This document shows, piece after piece, positions 27,463 through 36,095 of a DNA stretch of 64,000 nt (its first letter is position 1; the number at the start of each line of letters is the position of its first letter). The stretch is taken from NCBI GenBank assembly GCA_003599865.1, contig QZKS01000026.1:17804-81803 (forward strand). Direction: 5' to 3'. This stretch comes from Desulfobacteraceae bacterium. Its GTDB lineage: Bacteria > Desulfobacterota > Desulfobacteria > Desulfobacterales > SURF-7. A model generated the notes under the pieces. The model was given only the letters and a program-made list of their open reading frames with translations, was not told where the DNA came from and did not search any database. The translations under genes and the position numbers were made by a program.

Positions 27463-28887
27463 TCAATCTTCATGCCCGATCCGATGAATTTTAATGGAAT
27501 TGGTAGACCCTTTTTTCAATCCCATACCAATGACAATGACAATCAGGTCATCCTTGTCCACCAGTTTTTTATCCAGCAAAATGTTTTCACTGGCCTGAAC
27601 CAGGCGGGTTGGGTCACTGATGTTGGAAATATGCATCGGGGTTACTCCCCAGCATAATGCCAGGCGGTTGTAAGTGACGATATTGGGTGTAAACGCATAC
27701 ACCGGCATGGACGGCCGCTGTTTTGAAATCAGCTTTGACGAACTCCCGGAAACGGAGAAGGAGACGATCCCTCTTCCGCTCACCTCATGCAGAATGTTCA
27801 CGGCCGATTGCGCCACCGCATGGGGGACAAGATCCTTCATGTCTTTTTCATATCCCATATTGTATCGCATAAAAGGAGATTTTTCCATCTGGCAGGCAAT
27901 CCTTGCCATCATTTGAACAGCCCTTACCGGATATTTTCCGGATGCGGTTTCTCCGGAAAGCATCACGGCATCGGTTCCATCCAGAATGGCGTTTGCCACA
28001 TCCGAAGCCTCGGCTCTGGTTGGAATGGGATTCAGGCTCATGGTTTCCAGCATCTGTGTTGCCGTAATGACCGGTTTGTTTTTCTTCATGGCCGAACGGA
28101 TAATATGCTTTTGAATGGCCGGAACCTGTTCCGGCCGCATTTCCACGCCCAGGTCTCCCCGCGCCACCATGATTGCATCGGTCACATCCAGGATCTCATC
28201 AAGATTTTCCACTGCTTCCGGTTTCTCGATTTTGGCAATCACCGGAATATCCTTTCCCTGCTTTCTGATAATCTCCTGTATCTGCTTCAGGTCATCTGCG
28301 GTCCTGACAAAGGACAAGGCAAAATAATCAACGCCGACCTTGATGCCAAAGTTTAAATCCTTTTTATCCTTTTCCGTAAGAGACGGAGCGGTTACCTTGA
28401 CGCCCGGCAGATTGATGCCTTTATTCTCTTTTAAGATCCCTCCATTCAAAATTTTACATTTCACCGTATCCTTTGTTTTGGACATGACCTTCAATTCGAT
28501 CAGGCCGTCATCAATCAGAATCGTATCGTTTTTTTTCACATCCCCGGGCAAATCCTTATATGTCGTTGAAACAATCTCATCCGTACCGGGAACCTGTTGA
28601 GAGGTGATGGAAAAGACATTGTTCTTCTTCAGCATAACCGGCTCTCCGTTTGCCAGCTTACCGGTACGGATTTTCGGTCCCTGCAGGTCCAGAATGATTC
28701 CGACAGGTGTGTTCATCTCCCGTGAAAGAGACCGGATGATCTTGATGACTTCTCCATGTTCTTCATAGCTTCCATGGGAAAAATTCAGCCGGGCCATATT
28801 CATTCCCTCTGAAATCAGTTCTTTCAGGACAGCGCGCGTATTGGATGACGGACCGATTGTGGCCACGATCTTTGTTTTTTTGATCAT
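27463..28887 (-). CDS. pyk: Pyruvate kinase
   Basis: Converts phosphoenolpyruvate and ADP to pyruvate and ATP in the last step of glycolysis. The 474-residue protein begins KIVATIGPSSNTRAVLKELI, has NFSHGSYEEH, the catalytic-Lys signature IPVIAKIEKPEAVENLDEIL and the metal-binding MVARGDLGVE, then ATQMLETM and GTDAVMLSGETASGKYPV. The C-terminal allosteric domain is complete. GGAGGG precedes the ATG. It is upstream of nrdJ on the same strand but separated by about 200 bases with its own control signals, so they are probably separate units. With the PPi-dependent phosphofructokinase elsewhere in the window it points to a reversible, energy-saving glycolysis. Confidence 0.96.
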   Translation of the reverse strand: MIKKTKIVATIGPSSNTRAVLKELISEGMNMARLNFSHGSYEEHGEVIKIIRSLSREMNTPVGIILDLQGPKIRTGKLANGEPVMLKKNNVFSITSQQVPGTDEIVSTTYKDLPGDVKKNDTILIDDGLIELKVMSKTKDTVKCKILNGGILKENKGINLPGVKVTAPSLTEKDKKDLNFGIKVGVDYFALSFVRTADDLKQIQEIIRKQGKDIPVIAKIEKPEAVENLDEILDVTDAIMVARGDLGVEMRPEQVPAIQKHIIRSAMKKNKPVITATQMLETMSLNPIPTRAEASDVANAILDGTDAVMLSGETASGKYPVRAVQMMARIACQMEKSPFMRYNMGYEKDMKDLVPHAVAQSAVNILHEVSGRGIVSFSVSGSSSKLISKQRPSMPVYAFTPNIVTYNRLALCWGVTPMHISNISDPTRLVQASENILLDKKLVDKDDLIVIVIGMGLKKGSTNSIKIHRIGHED

Positions 28888-29204
28888 ACCGGTAAACCCT
28901 CCCGGCCCCGAATTCCGGATACAGGAAAAGGAATCGGAACCCGATGAATAGTTTTATTTGTCCATTGATTTTTTTCTATTGCCTGAGAATAATTTAGGAT
29001 TTTTGTTTGTTGTGCGGAAAAAATTATGACACTGCGCTGTATTTTTGTCAATCCTCATTATGATGGATCGGATGGATCGGAACAGGACATCCTGAAACAG
29101 AATCACCCCGTTGGTCTCCGGAAACCGGAGCCCGCCGGGGTGACTGCATTCGCCCTTATGAAGCGGATCAAGGAAAAAACGGCTCTGTTTGATCCGGTAT
29201 CGAT
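28888..29204. other. Intergenic stretch with hairpin
   Basis: This 317-base gap lies between the start of pyruvate kinase and the end of the Do-type protease gene, both on the minus strand. It should hold the pyruvate kinase promoter, but I see no convincing one. It also has a short direct repeat GATGGATCG (29062-29079) and the nested hairpin listed separately. No gene is apparent. Confidence 0.5.
29103..29143 (-). terminator. Nested hairpin after protease gene
   Basis: Outer arms TCACCCCG and CGGGGTGA and inner arms CTCCGG and CCGGAG form a two-part stem about 60 bases after the protease stop codon. A moderately T-rich stretch (ATTCTGTTTC) follows on the minus strand. It is a likely terminator for that gene. 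Confidence 0.55.
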
Positions 29205-30665
29205 TTATTCTTTTTTAATCTTGACTACCATGAAGCCGCTGCCTGCCCGTTTAATGAACAGCTGAATCATCTCGCCTTTTTTAACCTTCCGGATTTCCGT
29301 GCCGTATGCCTTCACACTGTCAACAGCATTCCGGTTCACTTCCAGGATAATATCCCCGGCAGCAACACCGGCCTTTTCCCCCTCACTGCCCGGCTCCACT
29401 CCGGTTACAATCACGCCTTTTGATGATTCCACTTTGAACTGCCTGGAAATTTCAGGGGTGATTTTGGAAACCATAATGCCCAACTCATTGCTGGACTGAT
29501 TGACCCTGCCATCCGCCGCGAGGTTTTCCTCCCGTTTGGATATGACTACCGTGAACGTTTTTTCTTCTCCCTTTCGGAGAACCTTGATATCCACTTTTTC
29601 TCCCACACCGATATTGGCGATGATACCGGTGAGATCATGACTGGACGTTACCGGCTGCCCGTTCACCGCAATGATAATATCCTTTGCCTGAATACCGGCC
29701 TTGTCTGCGGGATCACCCGGGAATGCTTCCATGACCATTGCACCGGACTGGTTATCGACCCCGTAGTAATCGGCAATTTCTTCCGTCAGATTCTGAATGC
29801 CGACTCCAAGCCAACCGCGGGTGACACTTCCCTTCCCTTTCAACTGTTCAATGATTCCCCTGGCCAGATCAATGGGAATGGCAAAACCAATCCCCTGCCC
29901 GCCGGCGACAATCGCCGTATTGATGCCGACAACCATGCCTTTCATGTCCAGGAGAGGCCCGCCGCTGTTTCCCGGATTGATGGATGCATCTGTCTGAATA
30001 AAATCATCATAGGGTCCGGAGCCGATAACCCGGCCTTTGGCACTGACGATCCCGGCCGTAACCGTATGCGCCAGACCAAACGGACTCCCAATGGCAATAA
30101 CCCATTCTCCCACCTTGATCTTATCGGAAGATCCAAGCTTAAGAACCGGCAAATCGTTTTCCGGCTTGATTTTAATCAGCGCAATATCCGTAGATGGATC
30201 ACGTCCGATAATGGTAGCATCATATTCCTTGCCGTCCTTCAGGCTGACTTTTATCTGATCCGCATTTTCAATCACATGGTTATTGGTGACAATATACCCG
30301 TCCTTGTCAATGATAAAGCCGGACCCCAGGCTCCGCTGTTTGAAATCCCTGTTGGGCATTCCACCAAAAAACCGTTCCAGCAGATCATCTCCGGGGTTGT
30401 TGTTGCCAAACGGATTCCGGGAAAAATGGCGAAAGACCCGTCCTCCTCCCGTGATGATTTTTTCCGTTCTCACATTGATAACTGCGGCACTCTTCCCCTC
30501 TGCCAGGGTACTGAAACTTTCGGGAACCATTCGAACCGCTGCGGGTTCATTATCCGCCATGACGGACCGGGAAGAAAATACCAGGCCCAGAATCATGAGC
30601 GTTCCTATTGCCATCGTTTGAATCGCCTGTTTTCTGCTCTTGCCGATCAATCGTAATGATTTCAT
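29205..30665 (-). CDS. Periplasmic Do-type serine protease (DegP/DegQ-like)
   Basis: HtrA-family protease/chaperone of 486 residues. A signal peptide with long basic N-region precedes cleavage near residue 38 (SVMADNE). The trypsin-like domain has the triad His in VTNNHVIE, Asp in STDIALIKI and Ser in NPGNSGGPL. Two PDZ domains follow (GWLGVGIQNLTEEI, and the second around GVIVTGVEPGSEGEKAG). It should degrade or refold damaged periplasmic proteins as an oligomeric cage. It is divergent from a ZraSR-like two-component system, and a strong sigma-54 promoter candidate about 80-95 bases before its ATG points at it, so envelope-stress control is likely. AGAGGA precedes the ATG. Confidence 0.94.
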   Translation of the reverse strand: MKSLRLIGKSRKQAIQTMAIGTLMILGLVFSSRSVMADNEPAAVRMVPESFSTLAEGKSAAVINVRTEKIITGGGRVFRHFSRNPFGNNNPGDDLLERFFGGMPNRDFKQRSLGSGFIIDKDGYIVTNNHVIENADQIKVSLKDGKEYDATIIGRDPSTDIALIKIKPENDLPVLKLGSSDKIKVGEWVIAIGSPFGLAHTVTAGIVSAKGRVIGSGPYDDFIQTDASINPGNSGGPLLDMKGMVVGINTAIVAGGQGIGFAIPIDLARGIIEQLKGKGSVTRGWLGVGIQNLTEEIADYYGVDNQSGAMVMEAFPGDPADKAGIQAKDIIIAVNGQPVTSSHDLTGIIANIGVGEKVDIKVLRKGEEKTFTVVISKREENLAADGRVNQSSNELGIMVSKITPEISRQFKVESSKGVIVTGVEPGSEGEKAGVAAGDIILEVNRNAVDSVKAYGTEIRKVKKGEMIQLFIKRAGSGFMVVKIKKE

Positions 30666-30745
30666 AACACGTCCTCTTTACCGGTTTTTGTTCTGATTTT
30701 TTCCTGCCTTCCCATGGAATACCCAAGTTGTACCCATCCCGAAAT

Positions 30746-30761
30746 AGCAAACTTGATGCCA
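30746..30761 (-). promoter_or_regulatory. Sigma-54 promoter of the Do-type protease gene
   Basis: On the minus strand the sequence is TGGCATCAAGTTTGCT, which matches the sigma-54 consensus TGGCAyrNNNNTTGCW at all but one position and keeps the essential GG and GC exactly ten bases apart. Transcription would begin near 30735, leaving a leader of about 70 bases. Confidence 0.7.
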
Positions 30762-30872
30762 GACCCGAAGGAGCATTCCTCTTTATCCGCTTAAAACCAG
30801 AAAAATCCATTCTTATTTGGATCACAATGTTGTGCGGTTCATTTTTTTTGGATATGATCAGGCTGACAAATT

Positions 30873-30920
30873 GGATACAAAATATCCAGATGACCGACTC
30901 AACCGGGTATAAAATATCCA
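30873..30920. promoter_or_regulatory. Two operator-like inverted repeats (candidate enhancer sites)
   Basis: GGATACAAAATATCC (30873-30887) is an inverted repeat with GGATA/TATCC arms; a near copy GGGTATAAAATATCC lies at 30905-30919. The copies are 32 bases apart, about three helical turns, on the same face of DNA. They sit roughly 110-160 bases upstream of the sigma-54 promoter, the usual place of activator sites. Confidence 0.55.
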
Positions 30921-31108
30921 CATTCGGCCTGTTGTCAATGGGTGCCCCGGCATGGTCAAAACGATTTTGACAAATTGCACGATGGGAATCCCCTGAAACA
31001 CGGACTCCGGATGCAATCGGAACCCCGAAAGGTCTTCCGATACCATACCAGGGAAGATCATGGCATGGGAATTGCTGAAAAATCATGCCGATATTCAGGA
31101 GAAGAAAC

Positions 31109-32875
31109 ATGGAAAACAACCAGCAGCCGCCCCGAATCCGGATCACCATTCCACCCTGGATTCTGATCGGAGCCACGATCATTCTCCTCCCCCTGTTTAC
31201 CCTGATGACCTTTGCCAACATCCGCCGTCATCAGGAAGCCGGTACCAGGCTTCTGGTTGAAAAAGGCGCCGCCCTGATCCGGTCCTTTGAGGCCGGCACC
31301 CGGACCGGTCTGATGGGGGAGCATTTCAGCGGCCGTCACCTGCAGCAGCTTCTCTCGGAAACCGCCATGCAGAAAGATATTGTATATCTGACGGTTGTGG
31401 ACACAAACGGCATCACGCTGGCGCACAACCAGGTGTCCCGAATCGGATCTCCCTATGGATCGGAGCTGGACCTCTACCGACTCTCCCGATCCAATGATGT
31501 CCGCTGGCGTATCCTCCAGAAACCGGGCGAACAGCAGGTCTTTGAGGTGTTCCGCCGGTTTTCCCCGTCCGGAGGACTGCAGCGGGAACCGGACCTACTC
31601 CGGCTTTTCCGGCAATTATACCGGCCCCATACAGCGAACCGGGCCGGCCTCGATCCCTCTGATCCGATCATTTTTATCGGGCTGGACATGACTTCCCTGC
31701 AGGAGGCCGGACGGAATGATATCCGGCAGGCGGTGATTATCGCCGGTGTCATGCTCCTGATCGGCCTGACAGGAATCATCCTTTTGCTGATTACCCACAG
31801 CGTTCGGGAGACACGGGCCACCCTTTCCAGAATCAAAGCCTTTTCCGACAACCTTGTCGAGAACATGCCCATCGGCCTGATCGCGATAGACAGCCATAAA
31901 CAGATCACCTCATTTAACCAGGTGGCGGAATCCTTTTTCGGTCTCCTTACCGAAACCAGCATGGGAAAGGATGTTGCGCAGATTCTTCCCAGAGAACTGT
32001 GGGAGCTGATCGAACATCCTGATATTCAAAACGGCATCGTGGAAAGGGAAATCGATTGCCCGGTCAAGGATGGAAGGGTCATTCCCCTTGCAGTCAGCGC
32101 CACCCTTCTGCATGACCGGGACGGGGACTTTCACGGGTATATCCTGCTGTTCAAAGACCTCACGGAAATCCAGTCTCTGAAAAAAAATCTGGCCCGGAAC
32201 CAGCGGCTGGCATCTGTCGGCAGGCTGGCGGCAGGTGTGGCCCATGAAATCCGGAATCCGTTAAGTTCCATCAAAGGGTTTGCCACCTATTTCAAGGAAC
32301 GGTTTCAAGACCATCCCGAAGACAAAGAGACGGCGGAAATCATGATCCAGGAGGTGGACAGGCTGAACCGGGTGGTGAGTCATCTGCTTGAATTTTCAAG
32401 ACCGGTATACGTGTCCGGAAAACCCGTTGACTTGAAAAAACTCATTCATGACTCCCTGAAACTGATTGAACAGCAGGTCCGGGAAAAATCCATCAATATC
32501 ACCGTCAACCCGCGTGACGAAATTGGTGACATGATTCTGGACGGGGACAAAATCAGCCAGATTCTGCTGAACCTGTACCTGAATGCCATGGATGCCATGG
32601 AACCCGGCGGTTCTCTGGCCATCTCCTTTGGCAGGCATCCCTGGAAACCGGGAATCGAAATATCGGTCACCGACACCGGAAGCGGGATAGCGGAAACGGA
32701 TCTGCCGCATATTTTCGACCCCTACTTTACCGGAAAACCAAATGGTACAGGCATCGGGCTGGCCATCGTTTATAATATCGTTGAAGCGCACCACGGGGAA
32801 ATCAAGGTGAAAAGTCAGGTTGGCCAAGGAACGACATTTACCGTTTTTCTGTCGGAACTTCACGAAAATGACTGA
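31109..32875 (+). CDS. Sensor histidine kinase, ZraS/HydH-like
   Basis: Membrane kinase of 588 residues. Two membrane segments (about residues 18-40 and 210-235) enclose a periplasmic sensor domain with the ZraS-like pattern KGAALIRSFEAGTRTG and VYLTVVDTNGITLAHN. A PAS domain (NLVENMPIGLIAIDSHKQ) follows, then the H-box GVAHEIRNPLSSIKGF and an ATPase domain with DTGSGI and NGTGIGLAIVYNIV. The start at 31109 has AGGAGA upstream; an ATG 24 bases earlier is less well placed. Its stop lies 25 bases before the sigma-54 response-regulator gene, its probable partner. In enterobacteria the ZraSR pair answers to zinc and envelope stress; the neighbouring protease suggests a similar theme here. Confidence 0.92.
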   Translation: MENNQQPPRIRITIPPWILIGATIILLPLFTLMTFANIRRHQEAGTRLLVEKGAALIRSFEAGTRTGLMGEHFSGRHLQQLLSETAMQKDIVYLTVVDTNGITLAHNQVSRIGSPYGSELDLYRLSRSNDVRWRILQKPGEQQVFEVFRRFSPSGGLQREPDLLRLFRQLYRPHTANRAGLDPSDPIIFIGLDMTSLQEAGRNDIRQAVIIAGVMLLIGLTGIILLLITHSVRETRATLSRIKAFSDNLVENMPIGLIAIDSHKQITSFNQVAESFFGLLTETSMGKDVAQILPRELWELIEHPDIQNGIVEREIDCPVKDGRVIPLAVSATLLHDRDGDFHGYILLFKDLTEIQSLKKNLARNQRLASVGRLAAGVAHEIRNPLSSIKGFATYFKERFQDHPEDKETAEIMIQEVDRLNRVVSHLLEFSRPVYVSGKPVDLKKLIHDSLKLIEQQVREKSINITVNPRDEIGDMILDGDKISQILLNLYLNAMDAMEPGGSLAISFGRHPWKPGIEISVTDTGSGIAETDLPHIFDPYFTGKPNGTGIGLAIVYNIVEAHHGEIKVKSQVGQGTTFTVFLSELHEND

Positions 32876-32900
32876 ACCGGAAATAGAAGGACAAATCGAT

Positions 32901-34283
32901 ATGACTCCCAAAAGCAGCCTGCTGGTAGTAGATGACGACAAGGCCCATCGGACCATGCTCTATACACTCTTACGGGGATGGGGATATGATGTTGCCCAGG
33001 CGGATGACGGCTCCACCGCCATTGAACGCGTTCATGAATCCTTCTATGATGTCATCCTCATGGATATCCGCATGCTGAAAGTTTCCGGTATTGAGGCCCT
33101 GGAAACGATCCGGTCCTATAATCCTGCAATCCCCGTCATCATCATGACCGCCTATTCTTCCATTGAAACCGCCGTGGAGACCCTGAAAAAAGGCGCATAC
33201 GACTACCTGACCAAACCCCTTGACTTTGACAAGCTCCGCATTACACTGGAAAAGGCCATGGAACACCGGCGCCTGAAAGAGGAGAACCGGATGCTGCGGG
33301 AAACTGCAGGCCGGCATTTCAGCAGACGGAACATCATCGGCAGCAGTCAGGCCATGGAAAAACTCTTTGAAACCATCGCCCAGGTTGCCCCCAGCGAAGC
33401 AACCGTTCTGATCCACGGAGAATCCGGAACCGGCAAGGAACTGATTGCCGGTGCGGTTCATTATAACAGCGATCGAAAAGACAGGCCCTTTATCAAAATC
33501 AATTGTGCGGCTATCACCGAAACCCTTCTGGAATCCGAACTGTTCGGGCATGAAAAAGGCGCCTTTACCGGAGCGGACAGACAAAAGCAAGGCAAATTCC
33601 TTCAGGCCGACCATGGCAGCCTGCTCCTGGACGAGGTCGGCGAAATGCCTCTTTCCATGCAGGTAAAGCTGCTCCGGGTTCTTCAGGAAAGGGAAATCAC
33701 CAGGGTCGGCGGAGATACGGTTGTGCCGGTCGATGTCCGGGTGATTGCCGCAACCAACAAGAATCTTCTGGAAATGACGGAAAAGGGGAAATTCCGGGAA
33801 GACCTTTTTTATCGGCTCCATGTGGTGACGCTTGAAGTTCCTCCACTCCGGAACAGGGAAGATGACATTCCCCTTCTGGCAGCACATTTTCTGACGTTGT
33901 TTTCCGAAAAAAACCGGAAAATCATCAACGGATTCACCCCGGCGGCAATGGACTGCCTGATCCGGTACCGCTGGCCGGGCAATGTCCGGGAGCTGATGAA
34001 TACGGTTGAGAGGAGCGTCGTGCTGGCACGATCCGATTATATTGACGTGGAAGACCTTCCCGTGATACAAAGGCAGCCTTTGCTGAAAAACGGCATTTCG
34101 ATTCAGCATCATGAACCGACATCCGGTGAAAATGAAGGCGCCTTCCTGGAAACGATCGAAAAAGCAGCCATTGTCAATATGCTTGGTGCCGTAAACAACA
34201 ACAAGAGCGAGGCAGCAAGAAGACTGGGTATTACACGGAAAACGCTGCACAAAAAGCTGAAAAAATACGGCTTGATGCCGTAA
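32901..34283 (+). CDS. Sigma-54-dependent response regulator, NtrC/ZraR-like
   Basis: Transcription activator of 460 residues. The receiver domain has the acidic pair in VVDDDKAHR and phospho-acceptor Asp55 (VILMDIRM). The AAA+ domain has Walker A GESGTGKE, the sigma-54 contact loop GAFTGA, Walker B LLLDEVGEM and the RYRWPGNVREL sensor region. A Fis-type helix-turn-helix ends the protein (AARRLGITRKTLHKKLKKYG). The start at 32901 has AGAAGGA upstream; a start at 32868 that overlaps the kinase gene is possible. It should open sigma-54 promoters after phosphorylation by the kinase encoded just upstream, and the protease promoter on the other side of the kinase gene is the obvious candidate target. 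Confidence 0.94.
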   Translation: MTPKSSLLVVDDDKAHRTMLYTLLRGWGYDVAQADDGSTAIERVHESFYDVILMDIRMLKVSGIEALETIRSYNPAIPVIIMTAYSSIETAVETLKKGAYDYLTKPLDFDKLRITLEKAMEHRRLKEENRMLRETAGRHFSRRNIIGSSQAMEKLFETIAQVAPSEATVLIHGESGTGKELIAGAVHYNSDRKDRPFIKINCAAITETLLESELFGHEKGAFTGADRQKQGKFLQADHGSLLLDEVGEMPLSMQVKLLRVLQEREITRVGGDTVVPVDVRVIAATNKNLLEMTEKGKFREDLFYRLHVVTLEVPPLRNREDDIPLLAAHFLTLFSEKNRKIINGFTPAAMDCLIRYRWPGNVRELMNTVERSVVLARSDYIDVEDLPVIQRQPLLKNGISIQHHEPTSGENEGAFLETIEKAAIVNMLGAVNNNKSEAARRLGITRKTLHKKLKKYGLMP

Positions 34284-34295
34284 GGGGGAATACGT

Positions 34296-34874
34296 ATGAA
34301 GGAAACGCCGGACCAACAGTATATCAAAAAAGAAACCGCACTGCTGATCGCGCTTGTCGCGCTGGTGATCGGATTTCTGGGGGGCGTGGTATTCGGGGCC
34401 TTCAAGTTTACGAACGCAGATCCCATTGCCGACAGCCACACTGCCGAACCTGCGCAGAATGAGGCCCTTACGCATGCAAAAGCCGAAGCCCTGAAAAATC
34501 CCGGGAGTTTTACCGCATGGGTCAATCTGGGCAATCTCTATTTTGATCTGGGGCAGGGCAAAGACGCCATCGAGGCCTATCAAAAGGCGCTCGCCATCCA
34601 GCCGGACAATGCCGATGTCCTTACGGATCTGGGTGTCATGTACCGCCGCAACGGGAACCCGGAAAAAGCCATTGAATCATTTGACAAGGCGATTGCGCTT
34701 GACCCGAAGCATGAGCAATCCCGTTTTAACAAGGGGGTTGTTCTGCTGCACGATCTGAACCGGAAAGAGGAGGCCATCAACGTCTGGAAAGAACTGATCG
34801 GGATCAACCCCATGGCAATGGCCCCGAACGGTCTTTCCGTGGACGAACTCATTCGAAAAGTTAACAGCATGTAA
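34296..34874 (+). CDS. Membrane-anchored TPR protein
   Basis: A 192-residue protein with one N-terminal membrane segment (about residues 14-36, glycine-rich) and three tetratricopeptide repeats (about residues 68-170; NLGNLYFDLGQGKDAIEAYQ is one). The TPR part probably faces the periplasm and mediates protein contacts. GGGGG lies a few bases before the ATG. It follows the sigma-54 regulator gene by 12 bases, so it belongs to the same operon and may be an accessory protein of the envelope response. No catalytic motif is present; a role in cytochrome biogenesis or envelope assembly is possible but not shown. Confidence 0.85.
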   Translation: MKETPDQQYIKKETALLIALVALVIGFLGGVVFGAFKFTNADPIADSHTAEPAQNEALTHAKAEALKNPGSFTAWVNLGNLYFDLGQGKDAIEAYQKALAIQPDNADVLTDLGVMYRRNGNPEKAIESFDKAIALDPKHEQSRFNKGVVLLHDLNRKEEAINVWKELIGINPMAMAPNGLSVDELIRKVNSM

Positions 34875-34910
34875 AAAACAATACCTGTTTAACCGGTATC
34901 AAAACCTGTC

Positions 34911-35666
34911 ATGTTTACCTTTCTTAAAATTCTGGAATCTGTTGTACTGCCGCCGGGTATATTTGTCCTCATCCTGACGGTCATCGGATTCATGCTGTTC
35001 CGAAAGGGAATTTACCGGATCGGCATGGCAAATCTGCTGGCCGGATGCTGTATCTGGGTGCTCTCCATTTCTCCGGTTTCCCATTTTCTGATGAAGGGGC
35101 TCGAGGCCCCCTTTTCCATTCCCCCGGAAATCAACGGAGATGTCATTATCCTCCTTGGCGCAGGGCTGCGGGAAGATGTAAGGGATTTTTCCGGCACCGG
35201 TTTCCCGGACGGGGATATGCTCGGCAGAATCGTCACGGCGGTTCGTCTCCACCGGCAATATAAACTCCCGATCCTGATCACCAGCGGAAAGGTATATGAG
35301 CAGGGGCAAGCCGGATCGCCGGTTGACCGGCGAATCCTGACCGACCTGGGAGTTCCCCCGGAATGTATCATGATTGAAACCAAAAGCCGCAACACTTATG
35401 AAAACGCTCAACAGGCATTCAACATCTGCCGAAGCCTGGGATACCGGAAACCGATCCTCCTGACCGCTGCCTATCACCTGAGGCGCGCCCGGATGGCATT
35501 TGAAGCGGCCGGCCTCTCCGCCATCCCCTATCCTGCCTACCGGAACGCTTCCGAAAACCCCTCATTTTTCTGGAAAAGCTATCTTCCCAGCCATCATGCC
35601 TTTCAGACATCCTGTGTGGCCATCCGGGAGTATCTGGGCATTGTGTATTATATAATAAAGTTTTAG
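34911..35666 (+). CDS. YdcF/ElyC-like envelope protein (DUF218)
   Basis: A 251-residue protein with two N-terminal membrane segments (about residues 12-30 and 38-58) and a DUF218 domain: DVIILLGAGLRED, ILITSGKVYEQ, the ETKSRNTYENAQQAF motif and PILLTAAYHLRRARMAFE. This is the pattern of YdcF, SanA and ElyC. ElyC takes part in envelope and peptidoglycan precursor metabolism in E. coli, but most family members have no known reaction. The ribosome site is weak, suggesting coupling to the TPR gene 36 bases upstream. It fits the envelope theme of this plus-strand operon. Confidence 0.85.
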   Translation: MFTFLKILESVVLPPGIFVLILTVIGFMLFRKGIYRIGMANLLAGCCIWVLSISPVSHFLMKGLEAPFSIPPEINGDVIILLGAGLREDVRDFSGTGFPDGDMLGRIVTAVRLHRQYKLPILITSGKVYEQGQAGSPVDRRILTDLGVPPECIMIETKSRNTYENAQQAFNICRSLGYRKPILLTAAYHLRRARMAFEAAGLSAIPYPAYRNASENPSFFWKSYLPSHHAFQTSCVAIREYLGIVYYIIKF

Positions 35667-35684
35667 AAGGAGCCTGCGAACAAA

Positions 35685-35864
35685 ATGAATCTCGGAACCG
35701 CATATCTTCTGTTGTCACTCCTGGCGTTTGCATTCTCCGGTCTCGGTTTTTCCGGACTGCTGGGCCAGGGAGCGGTGAATGAAAACCAGTCCCTTTATCT
35801 GGGCATCATGTTTCTGTTTGCCGGAATTTTTCTGGTAAGCTGTTTTTTCAAGAATCGAAAATAA
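35685..35864 (+). CDS. Small two-helix membrane protein
   Basis: A 59-residue protein with two hydrophobic segments (about residues 4-24 and 39-54) joined by a polar loop, ending in a basic KNRK tail. AGAAGGAG is placed about twelve bases before the ATG, and it starts 18 bases after the YdcF-like gene, so it is the likely last gene of that operon. I do not recognise a family. Its size, basic end and position suggest a small inner-membrane protein acting with the envelope genes beside it. Confidence 0.6.
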   Translation: MNLGTAYLLLSLLAFAFSGLGFSGLLGQGAVNENQSLYLGIMFLFAGIFLVSCFFKNRK

Positions 35865-36095
35865 AATCATGCCCGGATGAACGTTTAAGGGCCTGAGTTT
35901 ACCATTGCAAAATTGCCACTCCCGTGATATTGGCCGTTACGAGACTCCGAATTTCGTTTATCAATAATATTTTTCAAATCAAGGGATTGTGCGGAAATAT
36001 TGTTCCTGCACTTTCCGAAAAGAAACCCGCAGCTTTTATAATTCCTTTTTGGGATGATAGTGAATCTAACCGTTCAAGCCGTAAAGGAGGAAACA

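Larger units (their letters stand above)
30666..31108. promoter_or_regulatory. Divergent control region of protease and two-component genes
   Basis: A 443-base gap between divergent start codons. It holds a sigma-54 promoter reading toward the protease and two inverted repeats spaced 32 bases apart, listed separately. No gene is apparent. I could not see a clear promoter for the kinase side. Confidence 0.6.

Noticed and set aside
30849..30864. Second sigma-54-like site, TGGATATGATCAGGCT, pointing toward the kinase gene
   Set aside because: It keeps GG and GC ten bases apart but lacks the CA and TTG parts of the consensus, so it is likely chance in AT-rich DNA.
32970..34583. Long open frame on the minus strand opposite the sigma-54 regulator gene
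   Set aside because: The plus strand codes for a complete NtrC-type activator with all motifs; the opposite frame has no ribosome site, no family motif and a composition expected of a mirror frame.
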